From Paracoccus xiamenensis (lineage in GTDB: Bacteria; Pseudomonadota; Alphaproteobacteria; Rhodobacterales; Rhodobacteraceae), in the NCBI RefSeq assembly GCF_011308835.1, contig NZ_JAAOHY010000007.1, forward strand, positions 105,459 to 169,458: 64,000 bases of DNA, given 5' to 3'. Below, piece after piece: positions 51,752 to 62,204 of the stretch. The translations under genes and the position numbers were made by a program. The notes below the pieces were generated by a model. The model searched no databases and had not been told where the DNA came from. It saw only the letters and a program-made list of their open reading frames with translations. The stretch's first letter is position 1, and every line of letters starts with the position of its first letter.

Positions 51752-54700
51752 TTATTCCGCCGCTACTACCTGTCCGGGAACATAATTCAGGATCGGCGCC
51801 AGCCAGCGTTCGGCATCGGCCAGATCCATACCTTTGCGGGCCGCGTAGTCGGCGACCTGATCGGCCTCGACCTTGGCGACGCCGAAATAATAGGCGTCCG
51901 GATGGCCGATATAGATGCCAGACACGGATGAGCCGGGCCACATCGCCATGGATTCGGTCAATTCCACACCGGTCGCCTCGGTTGCGTTCAGCAGATCGAA
52001 CAGCGTTACCTTTTCAGTATGGTCAGGCTGGGCAGGATAGCCGGGCGCAGGACGGATACCGGCATAGCCTTCGGCGACCAGCTCGGCATTCGACAGCGCT
52101 TCATCTGGCGCATAGCCCCAATGATCGCGGCGGACGCGTTCGTGGACCAGTTCGGCGAGCGCCTCGGCGAAGCGGTCGGACAGCGCCTGAACCATGATCG
52201 CGGAATAGTCGTCGCCCTCGGCCTTGAAGCGGGCAGCGATCTCGTGGTCCTGCGGGCCCGAGGTCACCACGAAGCCGCCGACATAATCGGGCTGCCCCTC
52301 TGGCGCGACGAAATCCGACAGCGCCACATTGGGGCGGCCTTCGCGCTTTTCGACCTGCTGGCGCAAGGTGTGGAAGGTGGCGAGGTTTTCGGCACGGCTT
52401 TCGTCGGTGAACAGGCGAATGTCGTCACCCACACGGTTTGCCGGCCAGAAGCCCACCACCGCGCGCGGCTTGAACCAATCCTCGACCACGATCTTCACCA
52501 GCATCGCCTGCGCATCGGCGAACAGCGCCCGCGCCGCCTCGCCCTGCTTTTCGTCGTCGAGGATGCGCGGATAGACGCCCTTCATCTCCCATGTCTGGAA
52601 GAAGGGGGTCCAGTCGATATAGCGGGCGATCTCGGCCAGATCGAAATCGTCGATGATGCGGGGGCCGGTGAATTTCGGTGCCGTGGCTTGCCAGTTGGCG
52701 AAATCGATCTTCACCGCATTGTCGCGCGCGGCCTGCAGCGACAGGCGCGGCTTGTCCTTGTCGCCGCGATTATAGCGTTCGGCCACGTCGACATATTCGG
52801 CGCGGATATTGGCGGCATATTCCGCCTTCTGATCCGACAGCAGCGAGGATACCACGCCCACCGCCCGGCTGGCATCGGTGACATAGACGGTCTGGCCCTT
52901 GTTGTAGCGCGGGTTGATCTTGACCGCCGTATGCACGCGCGAGGTCGTCGCGCCGCCGATCAACAGCGGGATCTGGAAGCCCTCACGTTCCATCTCGGCG
53001 GCGACATGGACCATCTCGTCCAGCGACGGAGTAATCAGGCCGGACAGACCAATGATATCGACATTCTCGGCCTTCGCGACTTCAAGGATCTTCGTTGCCG
53101 GGACCATCACGCCCAGGTCGATGATCTCGTAATTGTTGCAGGCCAGTACGACGCCGACGATGTTCTTGCCGATGTCATGCACATCGCCCTTCACCGTCGC
53201 CATCAGCACCTTGCCCGCATTACTGGCGCCGCCGGTCGCGGCCTTTTCTTCCTCCATGAAGGGCAGCAGATAAGCCACCGCCTGCTTCATCACGCGCGCC
53301 GATTTCACCACCTGGGGCAGGAACATCTTGCCCGCCCCGAACAGGTCGCCGACCACGTTCATCCCCGACATCAGCGGGCCTTCGATGACATGAAGCGGGC
53401 GTTCGGCCTGCGCGCGGGCTTCTTCGGTGTCTTCCTCGATATATTCGGTGATGCCGTTCACCAGCGCATGCGCCAACCGCTCATTGACCGGCAATTCGCG
53501 CCAGCTGAGGTCCTTTTCGCGCGCCTTGGCCCCGCCTTCCCCGCGATAGCGTTCGGCGATTTCCAGCATGCGTTCGGTAGAATCCTCGCGGCGGTTCAGG
53601 ACCACATCCTCGCAGGCCTCGCGCAGTTCCGCGTCGATCTGGTCATAGACCGCCAATTGGCCCGCGTTGACGATGCCCATATCCATGCCCGCCTGAATGG
53701 CATGATACAGGAACACGGCATGCATCGCCTCGCGCACAGGTTCGTTGCCGCGGAAGCTGAAGGACAGGTTCGAGACCCCGCCCGAGATATGGACATGCGG
53801 CAGGGTCTGGACGATCCGGCGGGTGGCGTTGATGAAATCGACGCCGTAATTGTCGTGCTCCTCGATCCCGGTCGCCACGGCGAAGATGTTCGGGTCGAAG
53901 ATGATATCCTCAGGCGGGAAACCGACCTCGTTGACCAGAATGTCATAGGCGCGGGTGCAGATTTCCACCTTGCGGTTTTCGGTATCGGCCTGTCCGGTCT
54001 CGTCAAAAGCCATGACCACCACCGCCGCCCCGTAAGCGCGGCACAGGCGGGCGTGATGCAGGAATGCCTCCTCGCCTTCCTTCAAGGAAATCGAGTTCAC
54101 GACCGGCTTGCCCTGAATGCATTTCAGCCCGGCCTCGATCACCTCCCATTTCGATGAATCGACCATGATCGGCACCCGCGCGATATCGGGTTCCGAGGCG
54201 ATCAGGTTCAGGTAGTCGACCATCGCCTTTTCGCTGTCGATCAGGCCCTCATCCATGTTGATATCGATGATCTGGGCGCCGTTTTCGACCTGATCGCGGG
54301 CCACATCCAGCGCCGCCGCGTAATCGCCATTGGTGACCAGTTTGCGGAAGCGGGCGGACCCGGTGACGTTGGTGCGTTCGCCCACGTTCACGAAGGGGAT
54401 GGCGTCGGTCTTGGTGAACGGCTCCAGCCCGGACAGGCGCAGGGCGGGCGCGATTTCGGGGATCTTGCGGGGCGGGACGCCTTCGACGGCGCGGGCGATG
54501 GCGGCGATATGTTCGGGGGTGGAGCCGCAGCAGCCGCCGACGATATTGACCAACCCCTCAAGCGCGAAATCACGCACCTGAGCGGCCATCTGATCGGGGG
54601 TTTCGTCGTAAAGCCCCATCTCGTTCGGCAGGCCGGCATTGGGATAGGCGCAGACCAGCGTGTCGGCCACGTCCGAGATCTCGGCCAGATGCGGGCGCAT

Positions 54701-55501
54701 GGCCTCTGCGCCAAGGGCGCAGTTCAGCCCGATGGTCAAAGGCTGGGCGTGGCGGATCGAGTGCCAGAAGGCGGTCGGCGTCTGCCCCGACAGGGTGCGG
54801 CCCGACAGGTCGGTGATCGTGCCCGAGATCATCACCGGCAGGCGCAGGTTCTTTTCGACAAAGACCTGTTCGCAGGCAAAAACAGCAGCCTTGGCGTTCA
54901 GCGTGTCGAAAATCGTCTCGATCAGGATCAGGTCCGTGCCGCCATCCATCAACCCACGGATCTGTTCGACATAGGCGGTGACCAGTTGATCAAACGTCAC
55001 CGCCCGGAAGCCGGGATTGTTCACATCCGGGCTGATCGAGGCGGTGCGGTTCGTGGGCCCAAGCGCACCGGCGACAAAGCGGGGGCGCCCATCCTCGGCC
55101 GTGGCGCGATCCAGTGCCGCACGGGCCAGCCGCGCGCCCTCGACGTTCAGATCATAAACCTTGTCTTCCAGCCCGTAATCCGCCTGCGCGATAGAGGTTG
55201 AGGAAAACGTATTCGTTTCAACGATATCCGCCCCTGCCATCGCATAGCGGTAATGAATTTCCTCGATCGCGTCGGGGCGGGTCAGGTTCAGAAGGTCATT
55301 GTTGCCCTTCTGCGGGTGGTCCGAATGGATGTGACAGGCGCAGCCCGCGCCATGGCCGGTATAGTCTTCCTCGGATAGGCGCAGGTCCTGAATCTGCGTG
55401 CCCATCGCCCCGTCAAGGATCAGGATACGGTCCTGCGCCAGCCGGTGAAGCTGGTCGAATGCGGCAGAGCGGGGAAGTTCGGGCACGAGATCACCTGTCA
55501 C
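51752..55501 (-). CDS. metH: Cobalamin-dependent methionine synthase
   Basis: This 1249-residue cytoplasmic enzyme moves a methyl group from methyltetrahydrofolate via cobalamin to homocysteine. The four modules are in order: homocysteine domain (about 1-335; zinc cysteines in [11 protein letters not shown] and [11 protein letters not shown]), pterin domain (about 355-640; [13 protein letters not shown]), cap and cobalamin domains (about 650-890; GDVHDIGKN with the cobalt ligand His775), and the SAM-binding activation domain to the end. The length is that of the full enzyme. GTG 55501 is the first start; a second GTG at 55486, after AGGTGA, is also possible. No cobalamin or SAM/SAH riboswitch was recognised upstream. 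Confidence 0.97.
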   Translation of the reverse strand: MTGDLVPELPRSAAFDQLHRLAQDRILILDGAMGTQIQDLRLSEEDYTGHGAGCACHIHSDHPQKGNNDLLNLTRPDAIEEIHYRYAMAGADIVETNTFSSTSIAQADYGLEDKVYDLNVEGARLARAALDRATAEDGRPRFVAGALGPTNRTASISPDVNNPGFRAVTFDQLVTAYVEQIRGLMDGGTDLILIETIFDTLNAKAAVFACEQVFVEKNLRLPVMISGTITDLSGRTLSGQTPTAFWHSIRHAQPLTIGLNCALGAEAMRPHLAEISDVADTLVCAYPNAGLPNEMGLYDETPDQMAAQVRDFALEGLVNIVGGCCGSTPEHIAAIARAVEGVPPRKIPEIAPALRLSGLEPFTKTDAIPFVNVGERTNVTGSARFRKLVTNGDYAAALDVARDQVENGAQIIDINMDEGLIDSEKAMVDYLNLIASEPDIARVPIMVDSSKWEVIEAGLKCIQGKPVVNSISLKEGEEAFLHHARLCRAYGAAVVVMAFDETGQADTENRKVEICTRAYDILVNEVGFPPEDIIFDPNIFAVATGIEEHDNYGVDFINATRRIVQTLPHVHISGGVSNLSFSFRGNEPVREAMHAVFLYHAIQAGMDMGIVNAGQLAVYDQIDAELREACEDVVLNRREDSTERMLEIAERYRGEGGAKAREKDLSWRELPVNERLAHALVNGITEYIEEDTEEARAQAERPLHVIEGPLMSGMNVVGDLFGAGKMFLPQVVKSARVMKQAVAYLLPFMEEEKAATGGASNAGKVLMATVKGDVHDIGKNIVGVVLACNNYEIIDLGVMVPATKILEVAKAENVDIIGLSGLITPSLDEMVHVAAEMEREGFQIPLLIGGATTSRVHTAVKINPRYNKGQTVYVTDASRAVGVVSSLLSDQKAEYAANIRAEYVDVAERYNRGDKDKPRLSLQAARDNAVKIDFANWQATAPKFTGPRIIDDFDLAEIARYIDWTPFFQTWEMKGVYPRILDDEKQGEAARALFADAQAMLVKIVVEDWFKPRAVVGFWPANRVGDDIRLFTDESRAENLATFHTLRQQVEKREGRPNVALSDFVAPEGQPDYVGGFVVTSGPQDHEIAARFKAEGDDYSAIMVQALSDRFAEALAELVHERVRRDHWGYAPDEALSNAELVAEGYAGIRPAPGYPAQPDHTEKVTLFDLLNATEATGVELTESMAMWPGSSVSGIYIGHPDAYYFGVAKVEADQVADYAARKGMDLADAERWLAPILNYVPGQVVAAE

Positions 55502-55613
55502 GAATGGAATAGGCGCTTATAGCTGCGGCATCGACATTCTTCAAATTCGTGTTTCACAAGAAAATCATGTCTCGCGCTCATGTTGACCACGGGCGGGACC
55601 GCACAGGTGGCCG

Positions 55614-55871
55614 CTATTGCTTGGCCGCCGCGCCTTCGTCCGCCTGACGCATCCGTTCCGAGATCAGCTTGCCCGATGTCTCGTCATAGACCGTTTCAAG
55701 GATCAGCTTGTCGCGCCGGGCATGGACCTGCAACTGGCCGTCCTTGCGCGCAATCTCTATCCCCTCATAGCCTTGCGCGGCCAATTGAGCGCGAATTCCG
55801 TTTTCCAGATCGTCGGCGCGGGCAGTGCCTACCGTCAGTATCAGCAACAACCAAACAAGAGCAGCGCGCAT
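55614..55871 (-). CDS. Small secreted PepSY-like protein
   Basis: This 85-residue protein has a signal peptide (MRAALVWLLLILTVGTARA, cleavage before DD) and a mature part of about 66 residues, LENGIRAQLAAQGYEGIEI followed by GQLQVHARRD and KLILETVYDETSGKLIS, that resembles one PepSY repeat (an alpha helix and two beta strands with a terminal basic tail). Such small periplasmic proteins have no known activity. The ATG at 55871 follows GGGGGG. It is divergent from metG across an AT-rich palindrome. Confidence 0.65.
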   Translation of the reverse strand: MRAALVWLLLILTVGTARADDLENGIRAQLAAQGYEGIEIARKDGQLQVHARRDKLILETVYDETSGKLISERMRQADEGAAAKQ

Positions 55872-55889
55872 GCTGACCCCCCATACTCG

Positions 55890-55904
55890 TATACAAAAAG
55901 TATA
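55890..55904. promoter_or_regulatory. AT-rich inverted repeat between the PepSY-like gene and metG
   Basis: TATAC-AAAAA-GTATA is a 5+5 inverted repeat in an otherwise GC-rich region, about 20 bases before the PepSY-like start and 130 bases before metG. It may be an operator or overlap a -10 element; no regulator is adjacent. Confidence 0.3.
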
Positions 55905-56030
55905 TGAAATTTCGCTGGTCGCGTCTATCCTGCACAGCGCATTCGTGAACCGACCCTTCCCCAACCGCCACGACCCTTTCCAAGGCAGGCCGCAAAGGTT
56001 AAATACCGCGCGACATTTTCGGGAACGCAT

Positions 56031-57737
56031 ATGGCACGCCACCTCATCACCTCCGCCCTGCCTTATATCAACGGCATCAAGCATCTGGGCAATCTCGTCG
56101 GCAGCCAGCTGCCCGCCGATCTTTACGCACGTTATCTGCGCGGGCGCGGGCACGAGGTGATGTTCATCTGCGCCACCGACGAACATGGAACCCCGGCAGA
56201 GCTTGCCGCCGCCAAGACGGGCGAGCCGGTGGATGTCTATTGCGCGCGGATGCATGCGGAACAGTCGAAGCTGGCCGAGGGATTCGGGTTGAGCTTCGAT
56301 CATTACGGGCGCTCATCCAGCGAACAGAACCGGCAGCTGACCCAGCATTTCGCCGGCAAGCTGGACGAGGCGGGACTGATCCGCGAAGTCAGCGAAAAGC
56401 AGGTCTATTCGATCGACGACGGCCGCTTCCTGCCCGACCGCTATATCGAAGGCACCTGCCCGAATTGCGGCTATGATCGCGCGCGCGGCGATCAATGCGA
56501 GAACTGCACCAAGCAGCTGGACCCAACCGACCTGATCGACCCGCGCAGCGCCATCAGCGGCAGCACCAATCTGGAAGTGCGCGAGACAAAGCACCTGTAT
56601 CTGCGCCAGTCGGCCATGAGGGATCAGATCGCCGCCTGGATCGACAGCAAGACCGACTGGCCCGTGCTGACGACTTCGATCGCGAAGAAATGGCTGTTCG
56701 ATGGCGACGGACTGCAGGACCGGGGGATCACCCGCGATCTCAGCTGGGGCGTGCCGGTGCAGAAGGGCGACCAGCCATGGCCGGGGATGGAGGGCAAGGT
56801 CTTCTATGTCTGGTTTGACGCGCCCATCGAGTATATCGGGGCAACGGCAGAGTGGGCCGATGCCAAGGGCGGCGACTGGGAACGCTGGTGGCGGACCGAC
56901 AAGGGCGCCGATGACGTGACCTATACCCAGTTCATGGGCAAGGATAACGTCCCCTTCCACACGCTGGGTTTCCCGACCACGATCATGGGATCGGGCGAGC
57001 CGTGGAAGCTGGTCGATTACATCAAATCCTTCAACTACCTGACCTATGACGGCGGTCAGTTCTCGACCAGCCAGGGCCGGGGCGTGTTCATGGATGACGC
57101 GCTGTCGCTGCTGCCTGCCGATTACTGGCGCTGGTGGCTGCTGTCGCACGCCCCCGAATCCGGTGACAGCGAATTCACCTGGGAGAACTTCCAGCAATCG
57201 GTGAACAAGGATCTGGCCGATGTGCTGGGCAATTTCGTCAGCCGTATCACCAAGTTCTGCCGCTCCAAGTTCGGCGAGACAGTGCCGGAAGGCGGCGAAT
57301 GGGGTGATGCGGAACGCGAATTGGCCGCAGCCCTGACGGCCCGCATCCGCGCTTACGCAGGCTTCATGGACCATATGGAGGCGCGGAAGGCTGCCGGAGA
57401 ACTGCGCGCGATCTGGGTGCTTGGCAACGAATACCTGCAATCCGCAGCGCCTTGGGCGACCTTCAAGGAAGACCCGGAAAAGGCGGCGATGCAGGTTCGG
57501 CTGGGCCTGAACCTGATCGCACTTTACGCAAGCCTCTCGGCCCCGTTCATCCCCTTCACCGCCGACACCCTGCGCGCGGCGATGAACAGCAGCGCCGATT
57601 GGCCCAACGACGTGGAGGCAGCTCTGACCGCCCTGCCCCCCGGCCACGCCTTCACCGTGCCCGAAAACCTGTTCGCCAAGATTACCGATGAACAGCGCGA
57701 GGAATGGACCGAGCGGTTCAAGGGTACGCGAGGCTGA
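56031..57737 (+). CDS. metG: Methionyl-tRNA synthetase
   Basis: This 568-residue class I synthetase opens with [13 protein letters not shown], where HLGN (18-21) is the HIGH motif. A knuckle with four cysteines (CPNCGYDR and CENCTK) binds zinc, and the anticodon domain follows the catalytic core. The KMSKS loop reads QFSTS at residues 343-347: the first lysine is Gln and the fourth position Thr in place of Lys. KFSTS-like forms occur in alphaproteobacteria as I recall, but Gln at the first position is unusual. There is no C-terminal tRNA-binding (Trbp111) domain, which fits the short form. Confidence 0.95.
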   Translation: MARHLITSALPYINGIKHLGNLVGSQLPADLYARYLRGRGHEVMFICATDEHGTPAELAAAKTGEPVDVYCARMHAEQSKLAEGFGLSFDHYGRSSSEQNRQLTQHFAGKLDEAGLIREVSEKQVYSIDDGRFLPDRYIEGTCPNCGYDRARGDQCENCTKQLDPTDLIDPRSAISGSTNLEVRETKHLYLRQSAMRDQIAAWIDSKTDWPVLTTSIAKKWLFDGDGLQDRGITRDLSWGVPVQKGDQPWPGMEGKVFYVWFDAPIEYIGATAEWADAKGGDWERWWRTDKGADDVTYTQFMGKDNVPFHTLGFPTTIMGSGEPWKLVDYIKSFNYLTYDGGQFSTSQGRGVFMDDALSLLPADYWRWWLLSHAPESGDSEFTWENFQQSVNKDLADVLGNFVSRITKFCRSKFGETVPEGGEWGDAERELAAALTARIRAYAGFMDHMEARKAAGELRAIWVLGNEYLQSAAPWATFKEDPEKAAMQVRLGLNLIALYASLSAPFIPFTADTLRAAMNSSADWPNDVEAALTALPPGHAFTVPENLFAKITDEQREEWTERFKGTRG

Positions 57738-57740
57738 GCC

Positions 57741-58499
57741 ATGCCTGATCCCGGCCTGATCATCTTCTGGTTGATCGCGGGAATGGGTGCGTGGATCCAG
57801 TCAACGACTGGCTTCGCGCTTGGGCTGATCCTGATGGGCGTGACTGGCGCGCTCGGGCTGATGCCGGTGCCGCAAGCGGCGGCGATCACCTCGATGCTGG
57901 TCATTCTGCATGGCAGTTTCGTCTTGCGCCGCAGCCTGCGAGAGGTTGATCGAGAGGCCCTGCTTCTGGTCCTGATGGGCGCCGTTCCCAGCCTGGTTGC
58001 GGGGTTCTTCCTGCTCAACTGGCTGGCGGGATCTGCGCTTGGGGTGCTGCAACTGCTGCTCGGTCTGGTGATCGCGGGCGCGGCGGTGCAGCTTGCGGCG
58101 CGCCCGACGCAGCGCGCGACGCGCTCGAAGCCGCTGACATTTTTCCTATCAGGACTGGCCGGGGGCGTGATGGGCGGGATGTTTTCGACGACCGGGCCGC
58201 CGGTGATCTGGCATCTTTACCGCCAGCCGATGCCGCTGTTCGCCGTTCGCGCAACGCTGCTTCTGCTTTTCTTCGTGACCCAGATCCTGCGTAGCGGTCT
58301 TGTCATCTCGACCGGCGGCTTCGACCGCGGGCTTTTGATCAGCGCTGCCGGCGCGGCACCTGCGGTGCTGCTGGGAACCTGGGTGGCGCGGCGCTTTCCT
58401 TCCCCGTTCGAACCGGCCACGATCCGCAAATTCGCGCTGGCTTTGTTGTTCCTGTCCGGCATCTCGCTGATCGTTTCGGCCATAGGCAAGCTCGGCTAG
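57741..58499 (+). CDS. TauE/SafE-family permease (second copy in window)
   Basis: This 252-residue membrane protein has seven to eight helices and the TauE/SafE internal repeat: GMGAWIQSTTGFALGLILMGV in the first half and SGLAGGVMGGMFSTTGPPVIWHLY in the second, with conserved Gly-Pro turns. It probably exports an organic or sulfur anion. It starts 3 bases after metG, so it may be co-transcribed. It is clearly different from the TauE-like protein at 15780-16514. Confidence 0.85.
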   Translation: MPDPGLIIFWLIAGMGAWIQSTTGFALGLILMGVTGALGLMPVPQAAAITSMLVILHGSFVLRRSLREVDREALLLVLMGAVPSLVAGFFLLNWLAGSALGVLQLLLGLVIAGAAVQLAARPTQRATRSKPLTFFLSGLAGGVMGGMFSTTGPPVIWHLYRQPMPLFAVRATLLLLFFVTQILRSGLVISTGGFDRGLLISAAGAAPAVLLGTWVARRFPSPFEPATIRKFALALLFLSGISLIVSAIGKLG

Positions 58500-58559
58500 G
58501 GGTGGCGCGAAGGGCCCTTTCGCCCTATCTTGCCGCCGCAAACAGACCCAGAGGACCAC

Positions 58560-59480
58560 ATGACCCATTGCATCCTGATCGGCGCCCCTGTCGATGAAGG
58601 CCAGAAAGTTCCCGGCTGCATGATGGGACCTGCGGCTTACCGCGTGGCGGGGCTTGGCCGGGTGCTGGAATCGCTTGGCCACACGGTCGAGGATCGCGGC
58701 GATGTTGCCCTGCCCAAGCTGGGCGCGGAAACCCATGCCAACAAGGCGGTTCACCACCTGCCAGAGATGGTCGGCTGGACCAAGGCCCTGCGCGAAGCCG
58801 GCGAAGCAGCGATGCCGGACGGGATGCCGATCTTCATGGGCGGCGATCACGGGCTGGCGCTTGGCACCGTGGCGGGCGTTGCCGCCCATGCCGCCGCCGC
58901 CGGCCGGCCGCTTTTCGTCATCTGGCTGGATGCGCATAGCGATTTCCATACGCCTGCCACCACCACCTCGGGTAATCTGCACGGCACGCCCATGGCTTAC
59001 GCGGCCGGGCGCGACGGCTTTGCGCCCTTCCCGCCTTTCCCCGCCCCGGTGCCTGCCGAAAACATCTGCATGTTCGGCATTCGCAGCGTCGACCCCGCCG
59101 AACATGCGGCGCTGGAAGAAACCGAGATCACCGTCAACGACATGCGCGTGCTGGATGAACGCGGCATCGTCGCCCCGTTGAGAGAGTTCCTCGACCGTGT
59201 TCGCGCCGCCAACGGCTTGCTGCATGTCTCGTTGGATGTCGACTTTCTCGACCCCGCAATCGCCCCTGCCGTCGGCACCACCGTTCCCGGCGGCGCCACC
59301 TTCCGCGAAGCCCATCTGGTCTGCGAAATCCTGCACGAATCCGGCCTCATGACCTCGCTGGATCTGGTCGAGCTGAACCCCTTCCTGGACGAACGGGGCC
59401 GGACGGCCAAGCTGATGGTTGACCTTGTCGGTTCGATGATGGGCCAAAAGGTCTTTGACCGCCGCACCCGCAGCTTCTGA
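58560..59480 (+). CDS. rocF: Arginase
   Basis: This 306-residue enzyme hydrolyses arginine to ornithine and urea. The binuclear manganese ligands are complete: His97 in GGDHGLALG, Asp124, His126 and Asp128 in WLDAHSDFHTP, and Asp226 and Asp228 in SLDVDFLDP. LHGTPMAYA and the C-terminal DLVELNPFLDERGRTA match arginase more than agmatinase. The ATG at 58560 begins MTHCILIGAPVDEGQ; an ATG 10 codons upstream is rejected. No ornithine-using gene lies next to it. Confidence 0.93.
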   Translation: MTHCILIGAPVDEGQKVPGCMMGPAAYRVAGLGRVLESLGHTVEDRGDVALPKLGAETHANKAVHHLPEMVGWTKALREAGEAAMPDGMPIFMGGDHGLALGTVAGVAAHAAAAGRPLFVIWLDAHSDFHTPATTTSGNLHGTPMAYAAGRDGFAPFPPFPAPVPAENICMFGIRSVDPAEHAALEETEITVNDMRVLDERGIVAPLREFLDRVRAANGLLHVSLDVDFLDPAIAPAVGTTVPGGATFREAHLVCEILHESGLMTSLDLVELNPFLDERGRTAKLMVDLVGSMMGQKVFDRRTRSF

Positions 59481-59542
59481 ACCGGTTGCAATCGGGGAAC
59501 ACGCGGCCCATCTGTTCGTTGATATCCAAACCGGAGTCCGCG

Positions 59543-59626
59543 ATGTCTCAGAAAGCCATGCAACGGCTATCCTTCTACCTGCTGATCGGCCTGACGCTTT
59601 ACGCGTCGCTGGCCGGCGCAGCGTAA
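59543..59626 (+). CDS. 27-residue single-helix membrane peptide
   Basis: A short open reading, MSQKAMQRLSFYLLIGLTL followed by YASLAGAA, begins at ATG 59543 with CGGAG 6-7 bases upstream and stops at TAA 59626. It has a basic N-terminus and one hydrophobic helix, and the next gene starts 9 bases later, with GGGGG right after the peptide stop. The ribosome site, tight spacing and clean helix suggest a true small protein or a leader for the XpaC-like gene. No homologue is recognised. Confidence 0.55.
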   Translation: MSQKAMQRLSFYLLIGLTLYASLAGAA

Positions 59627-59635
59627 GGGGGCATC

Positions 59636-60595
59636 ATGGCTGAACGCTATCGCGGCCCTTACTCGCCGGGCGCGGGCGGGGCATCGCGCGCAGAGCCCCG
59701 CGCCGATATCCGTCACCGCTACGAATCCCGCACAAAGTGGATCACCATTGCGGCAATCCCCTTCCTGCTCAGCGCATTCTGGCAGGAACCGGTGGGCATG
59801 GTGGCCAATCTGGCCGCATTCGGCATCGTGGCGCTTGGATCGCGTCTGACCCGCGAGAGCCTGCAGGCCGAGGCCGCCTATGACGCCCGCCGCGTCGCCC
59901 GCCGCCCGGCATGGCCGCGCAAGCTGTTCGGCGGCGTCCTGACCGGGCTAGGGCTGGCCATCGGTGCGGCTGAACCCAGCGCGTTGATCCCGGCGATGTT
60001 GATCGGCTTTGCCGGTGCCATGCTGCATTACCTGGCCTTCGGTGCCGACCCCATGCGCGACAAGGGGATGGAGGGCGTCGACAGCTTCCAGCAGGATCGC
60101 GTTGCCCGCATTATCGCCGAAGGCGAGGCCTATCTGGCCGGGATGCAGGACGCCATCCGCCGCACCCGCGACCGCCGGCTGGAGGCCCGCGTAGCGCTGT
60201 TCGCGGAAACCGCGCGCGAACTGTTCCGCCGTGTCGAGCAGGATCCCGGCGACCTGACCGCCGCGCGGCGCTATCTGGGTGTCTATCTGATGGGTGCGCG
60301 TGACGCGACGGTCAAATTCGCCGATCTTTATGCCGAAACTCAGGACCCCGGCGCGCGCGGCGATTACGAGGCGCTGCTGACCGATCTGGAAGCCAATTTT
60401 GCCGCCCGCACCCGCGCATTGATCGAAAGCGGCCGCACCGATTTCGACATCGAATTGCAGGTGCTGCGCGACCGGCTGGCGCGCGAGGGCGTGCGCATGC
60501 CAGATCCCGCGCAGCCCGCGCTGGAAGACCGCAAGGGCGTCGACCTGACCGACCTTTTGCGCGCGACCACCAAGGCGGGGCGAAAGACCGACTGA
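59636..60595 (+). CDS. XpaC-like protein (5-bromo-4-chloroindolyl phosphate hydrolysis family)
   Basis: This 319-residue protein has an N-terminal region with two to three hydrophobic helices ([58 protein letters not shown] read in parts) and a C-terminal helical, charged domain with [21 protein letters not shown]. This is the layout of PF10112 (XpaC). Despite the family name, an enzyme activity is doubtful; members often sit next to telA (toxic anion resistance), which is absent here. The stop overlaps the truA start by one base. Confidence 0.8.
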   Translation: MAERYRGPYSPGAGGASRAEPRADIRHRYESRTKWITIAAIPFLLSAFWQEPVGMVANLAAFGIVALGSRLTRESLQAEAAYDARRVARRPAWPRKLFGGVLTGLGLAIGAAEPSALIPAMLIGFAGAMLHYLAFGADPMRDKGMEGVDSFQQDRVARIIAEGEAYLAGMQDAIRRTRDRRLEARVALFAETARELFRRVEQDPGDLTAARRYLGVYLMGARDATVKFADLYAETQDPGARGDYEALLTDLEANFAARTRALIESGRTDFDIELQVLRDRLAREGVRMPDPAQPALEDRKGVDLTDLLRATTKAGRKTD

Positions 60596-61371
60596 TGCCG
60601 CGCTATGCTTTCCGGGTCGAGTATGACGGCGCGCCGTTTGCGGGCTGGCAGGCGCAGGCTGGTCAGCCAAGTGTGCAGGGCGCGATCGAGGCGGCTTTGG
60701 GTAGGCTCGATCAGGGTTTTGCCGCAGGCGCGCGCATCGCCGCGGCGGGACGGACGGATGCCGGCGTGCATGCCTCGGGGCAGGTGTTTCACGCCGATTT
60801 AATCAAGGAATGGCAAGGGTTTAAGCTGGGAGAGGCGCTGAACTGGCACCTGAAGCCGGCGCCGGTTGCGGTGACGGCGGTGGCCTTGGTTTCGGATGAT
60901 TTTCATGCCCGCTTTTCGGCGTTGGAGCGGCGTTATACCTTTCGGCTGGTGGCGCGGCGGGCGCCGGTTGTGGCGGACCGGGGGTGGGTCTGGCAGGTGC
61001 TGAAGCCGCTAGATATTGATGCGATGCAGCATGCGGCGCAATATCTTGTGGGGCGGCATGACTTTACCACCTTTCGTAGCACCATGTGCCAGTCGGCCAG
61101 TCCCATAAAGACGCTGGATGAGATCCGGATCGAGGGGCTGGATTACCCCGCCGGGCAGGAGGTCCGCTTTCACCTGCGCGCCAGAAGTTTCCTGCATAAT
61201 CAAGTGCGTAGCATTGTCGGCACGCTGGAACGCGTGGGTGCCGGGGCGTGGGAGCCGGGGCGTGTCAGGGCGGCGTTGGAGGCGCGGGACAGGGCGGCTT
61301 GCGGGCCGGTTTGTCCGCCTCAGGGGTTGTCGCTGACCGGGGTGGGGTACGATCCCGACCCGTTTTCTTGA
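60595..61371 (+). CDS. truA: tRNA pseudouridine(38-40) synthase
   Basis: This 258-residue enzyme modifies uridines 38-40 in the anticodon stem-loop of many tRNAs. The catalytic Asp55 lies in [21 protein letters not shown] is near the N-terminus, and [10 protein letters not shown] and [17 protein letters not shown] follow as in TruA. The length is typical. It begins at base 60595, sharing one base with the xpaC-like stop. The GC-rich third positions are a little less strict than in the neighbours. Confidence 0.95.
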   Translation: MPRYAFRVEYDGAPFAGWQAQAGQPSVQGAIEAALGRLDQGFAAGARIAAAGRTDAGVHASGQVFHADLIKEWQGFKLGEALNWHLKPAPVAVTAVALVSDDFHARFSALERRYTFRLVARRAPVVADRGWVWQVLKPLDIDAMQHAAQYLVGRHDFTTFRSTMCQSASPIKTLDEIRIEGLDYPAGQEVRFHLRARSFLHNQVRSIVGTLERVGAGAWEPGRVRAALEARDRAACGPVCPPQGLSLTGVGYDPDPFS

Positions 61372-61382
61372 CCCGCACAACC

Positions 61383-61411
61383 CGTACACCACGCGTACAC
61401 AGCCCGTACAC
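61383..61411. promoter_or_regulatory. Three CGTACAC direct repeats at 11-bp spacing
   Basis: CGTACAC occurs at 61383, 61394 and 61405, each exactly 11 bases from the next, so all three face the same side of the helix. The array lies between truA and the BrnA-like gene, about 90 bases before the latter. It is a likely operator for a ribbon-helix-helix or other regulator, possibly BrnA itself. Each unit also contains the palindrome GTAC. Confidence 0.6.
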
Positions 61412-61496
61412 AACCGGTGCTGACGCAACGCGCGCAGCGTTTACCCCTTTTGGCGCGGTTTCCGGCAGGATGGCGGCAGCGGAAAAGGGGGCGATC

Positions 61497-61997
61497 ATGG
61501 CGACGAAAACAGACGGCACGCGGCGTGCGAATTACCACTATATGGCCGATGCGATGCGGCGGCTGGAATGGGACCTGCATCAGCGCATCGTGACCGAGGG
61601 GCGCATCCCCGAGGCCTGGCACGACATCGCGGCGGAACGGGCCGGGACGGCGAAAACCCGCGTCACGATCCGGCTGGATGGCGACGTGGTGAAATTCTTT
61701 CGCGACATGGGGCCGGGCTGGCAGCCTCGGGTCAATGAGGTGCTGCGCAGCTTCATGCATGCGCGGCTGGCGGGGCTGCTGCGCGGGGCCGAGACGATGG
61801 ATTACCTGAAACGCCGGGTCGAGGAAGGCCATGACGGCCAGAAACCCGGCTGGGGCGGCGTGCAGGCGGAGTATGAGGAGGCGCTTGGCGCGGAACTGGC
61901 GCAGGGGATGAGCGACGATGCGGGGGTGCCGATGGGCGATGAGCGCCGGGGCGAGCGGGCGGATCTGATGGCTTGGATGAAGGTAAGGGATGGGTAG
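61497..61997 (+). CDS. BrnA-like antitoxin (orphan)
   Basis: This 166-residue protein has a central segment TRVTIRLDGDVVKFFRDMGPGWQPRVNEVLRSFM (read in parts) that matches the BrnA antitoxin domain (PF14384): a beta strand, helix, glycine turn and helix of the ribbon-helix-helix type. Helical N- and C-terminal extensions make it longer than most BrnA proteins. The ATG at 61497 follows AAAAGGGGG. A BrnT toxin gene should lie just upstream but truA is there, so this is an orphan or a repurposed transcriptional regulator. It is the last clearly native-composition gene before the AT-rich island. Confidence 0.75.
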   Translation: MATKTDGTRRANYHYMADAMRRLEWDLHQRIVTEGRIPEAWHDIAAERAGTAKTRVTIRLDGDVVKFFRDMGPGWQPRVNEVLRSFMHARLAGLLRGAETMDYLKRRVEEGHDGQKPGWGGVQAEYEEALGAELAQGMSDDAGVPMGDERRGERADLMAWMKVRDG

Positions 61998-62204
61998 GGT
62001 GCAGATAAAAGTGACAGTACCGAGTAAGATTTCGAATGGTTATGAACTTGGTGTTTCCCCGGCGCGAGGCCGCCGGGCCCTTAATCGAACCTTTGGGCTT
62101 ACCGGCACGGCTCACAGCACTGGACAAAATAGTCTTCTGTGGTATTGGCACGGCATAGGAAGTATGAATAGCTACACCATTGTGACCAAGCAGGATTAGG
62201 CTTT

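Noticed and set aside
52019..54157. A 712-codon open frame on the plus strand
   Set aside because: It lies entirely antisense to metH, whose domains and cobalamin motif are clear. Long antisense frames are expected in GC-rich coding DNA; the protein is rich in His, Arg, Gln and Asp and fits no family.
55502..55613. Possible cobalamin or SAM/SAH riboswitch before metH
   Set aside because: The space is only about 110 bases and the conserved cores of these riboswitches could not be found.
62041..62110. tRNA-like or attachment-site sequence at the island border
   Set aside because: GGCGCGAGGCCGCCGGGC forms a hairpin, but no cloverleaf, anticodon arm or duplicated att sequence was found.
61753..62151. 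A minus-strand frame reading SRAGKPKGSIKGPAASRRGN across the edge of the AT-rich island
   Set aside because: Most of it is antisense to the BrnA-like gene; the upstream part is short, has no recognised family and no ribosome site.
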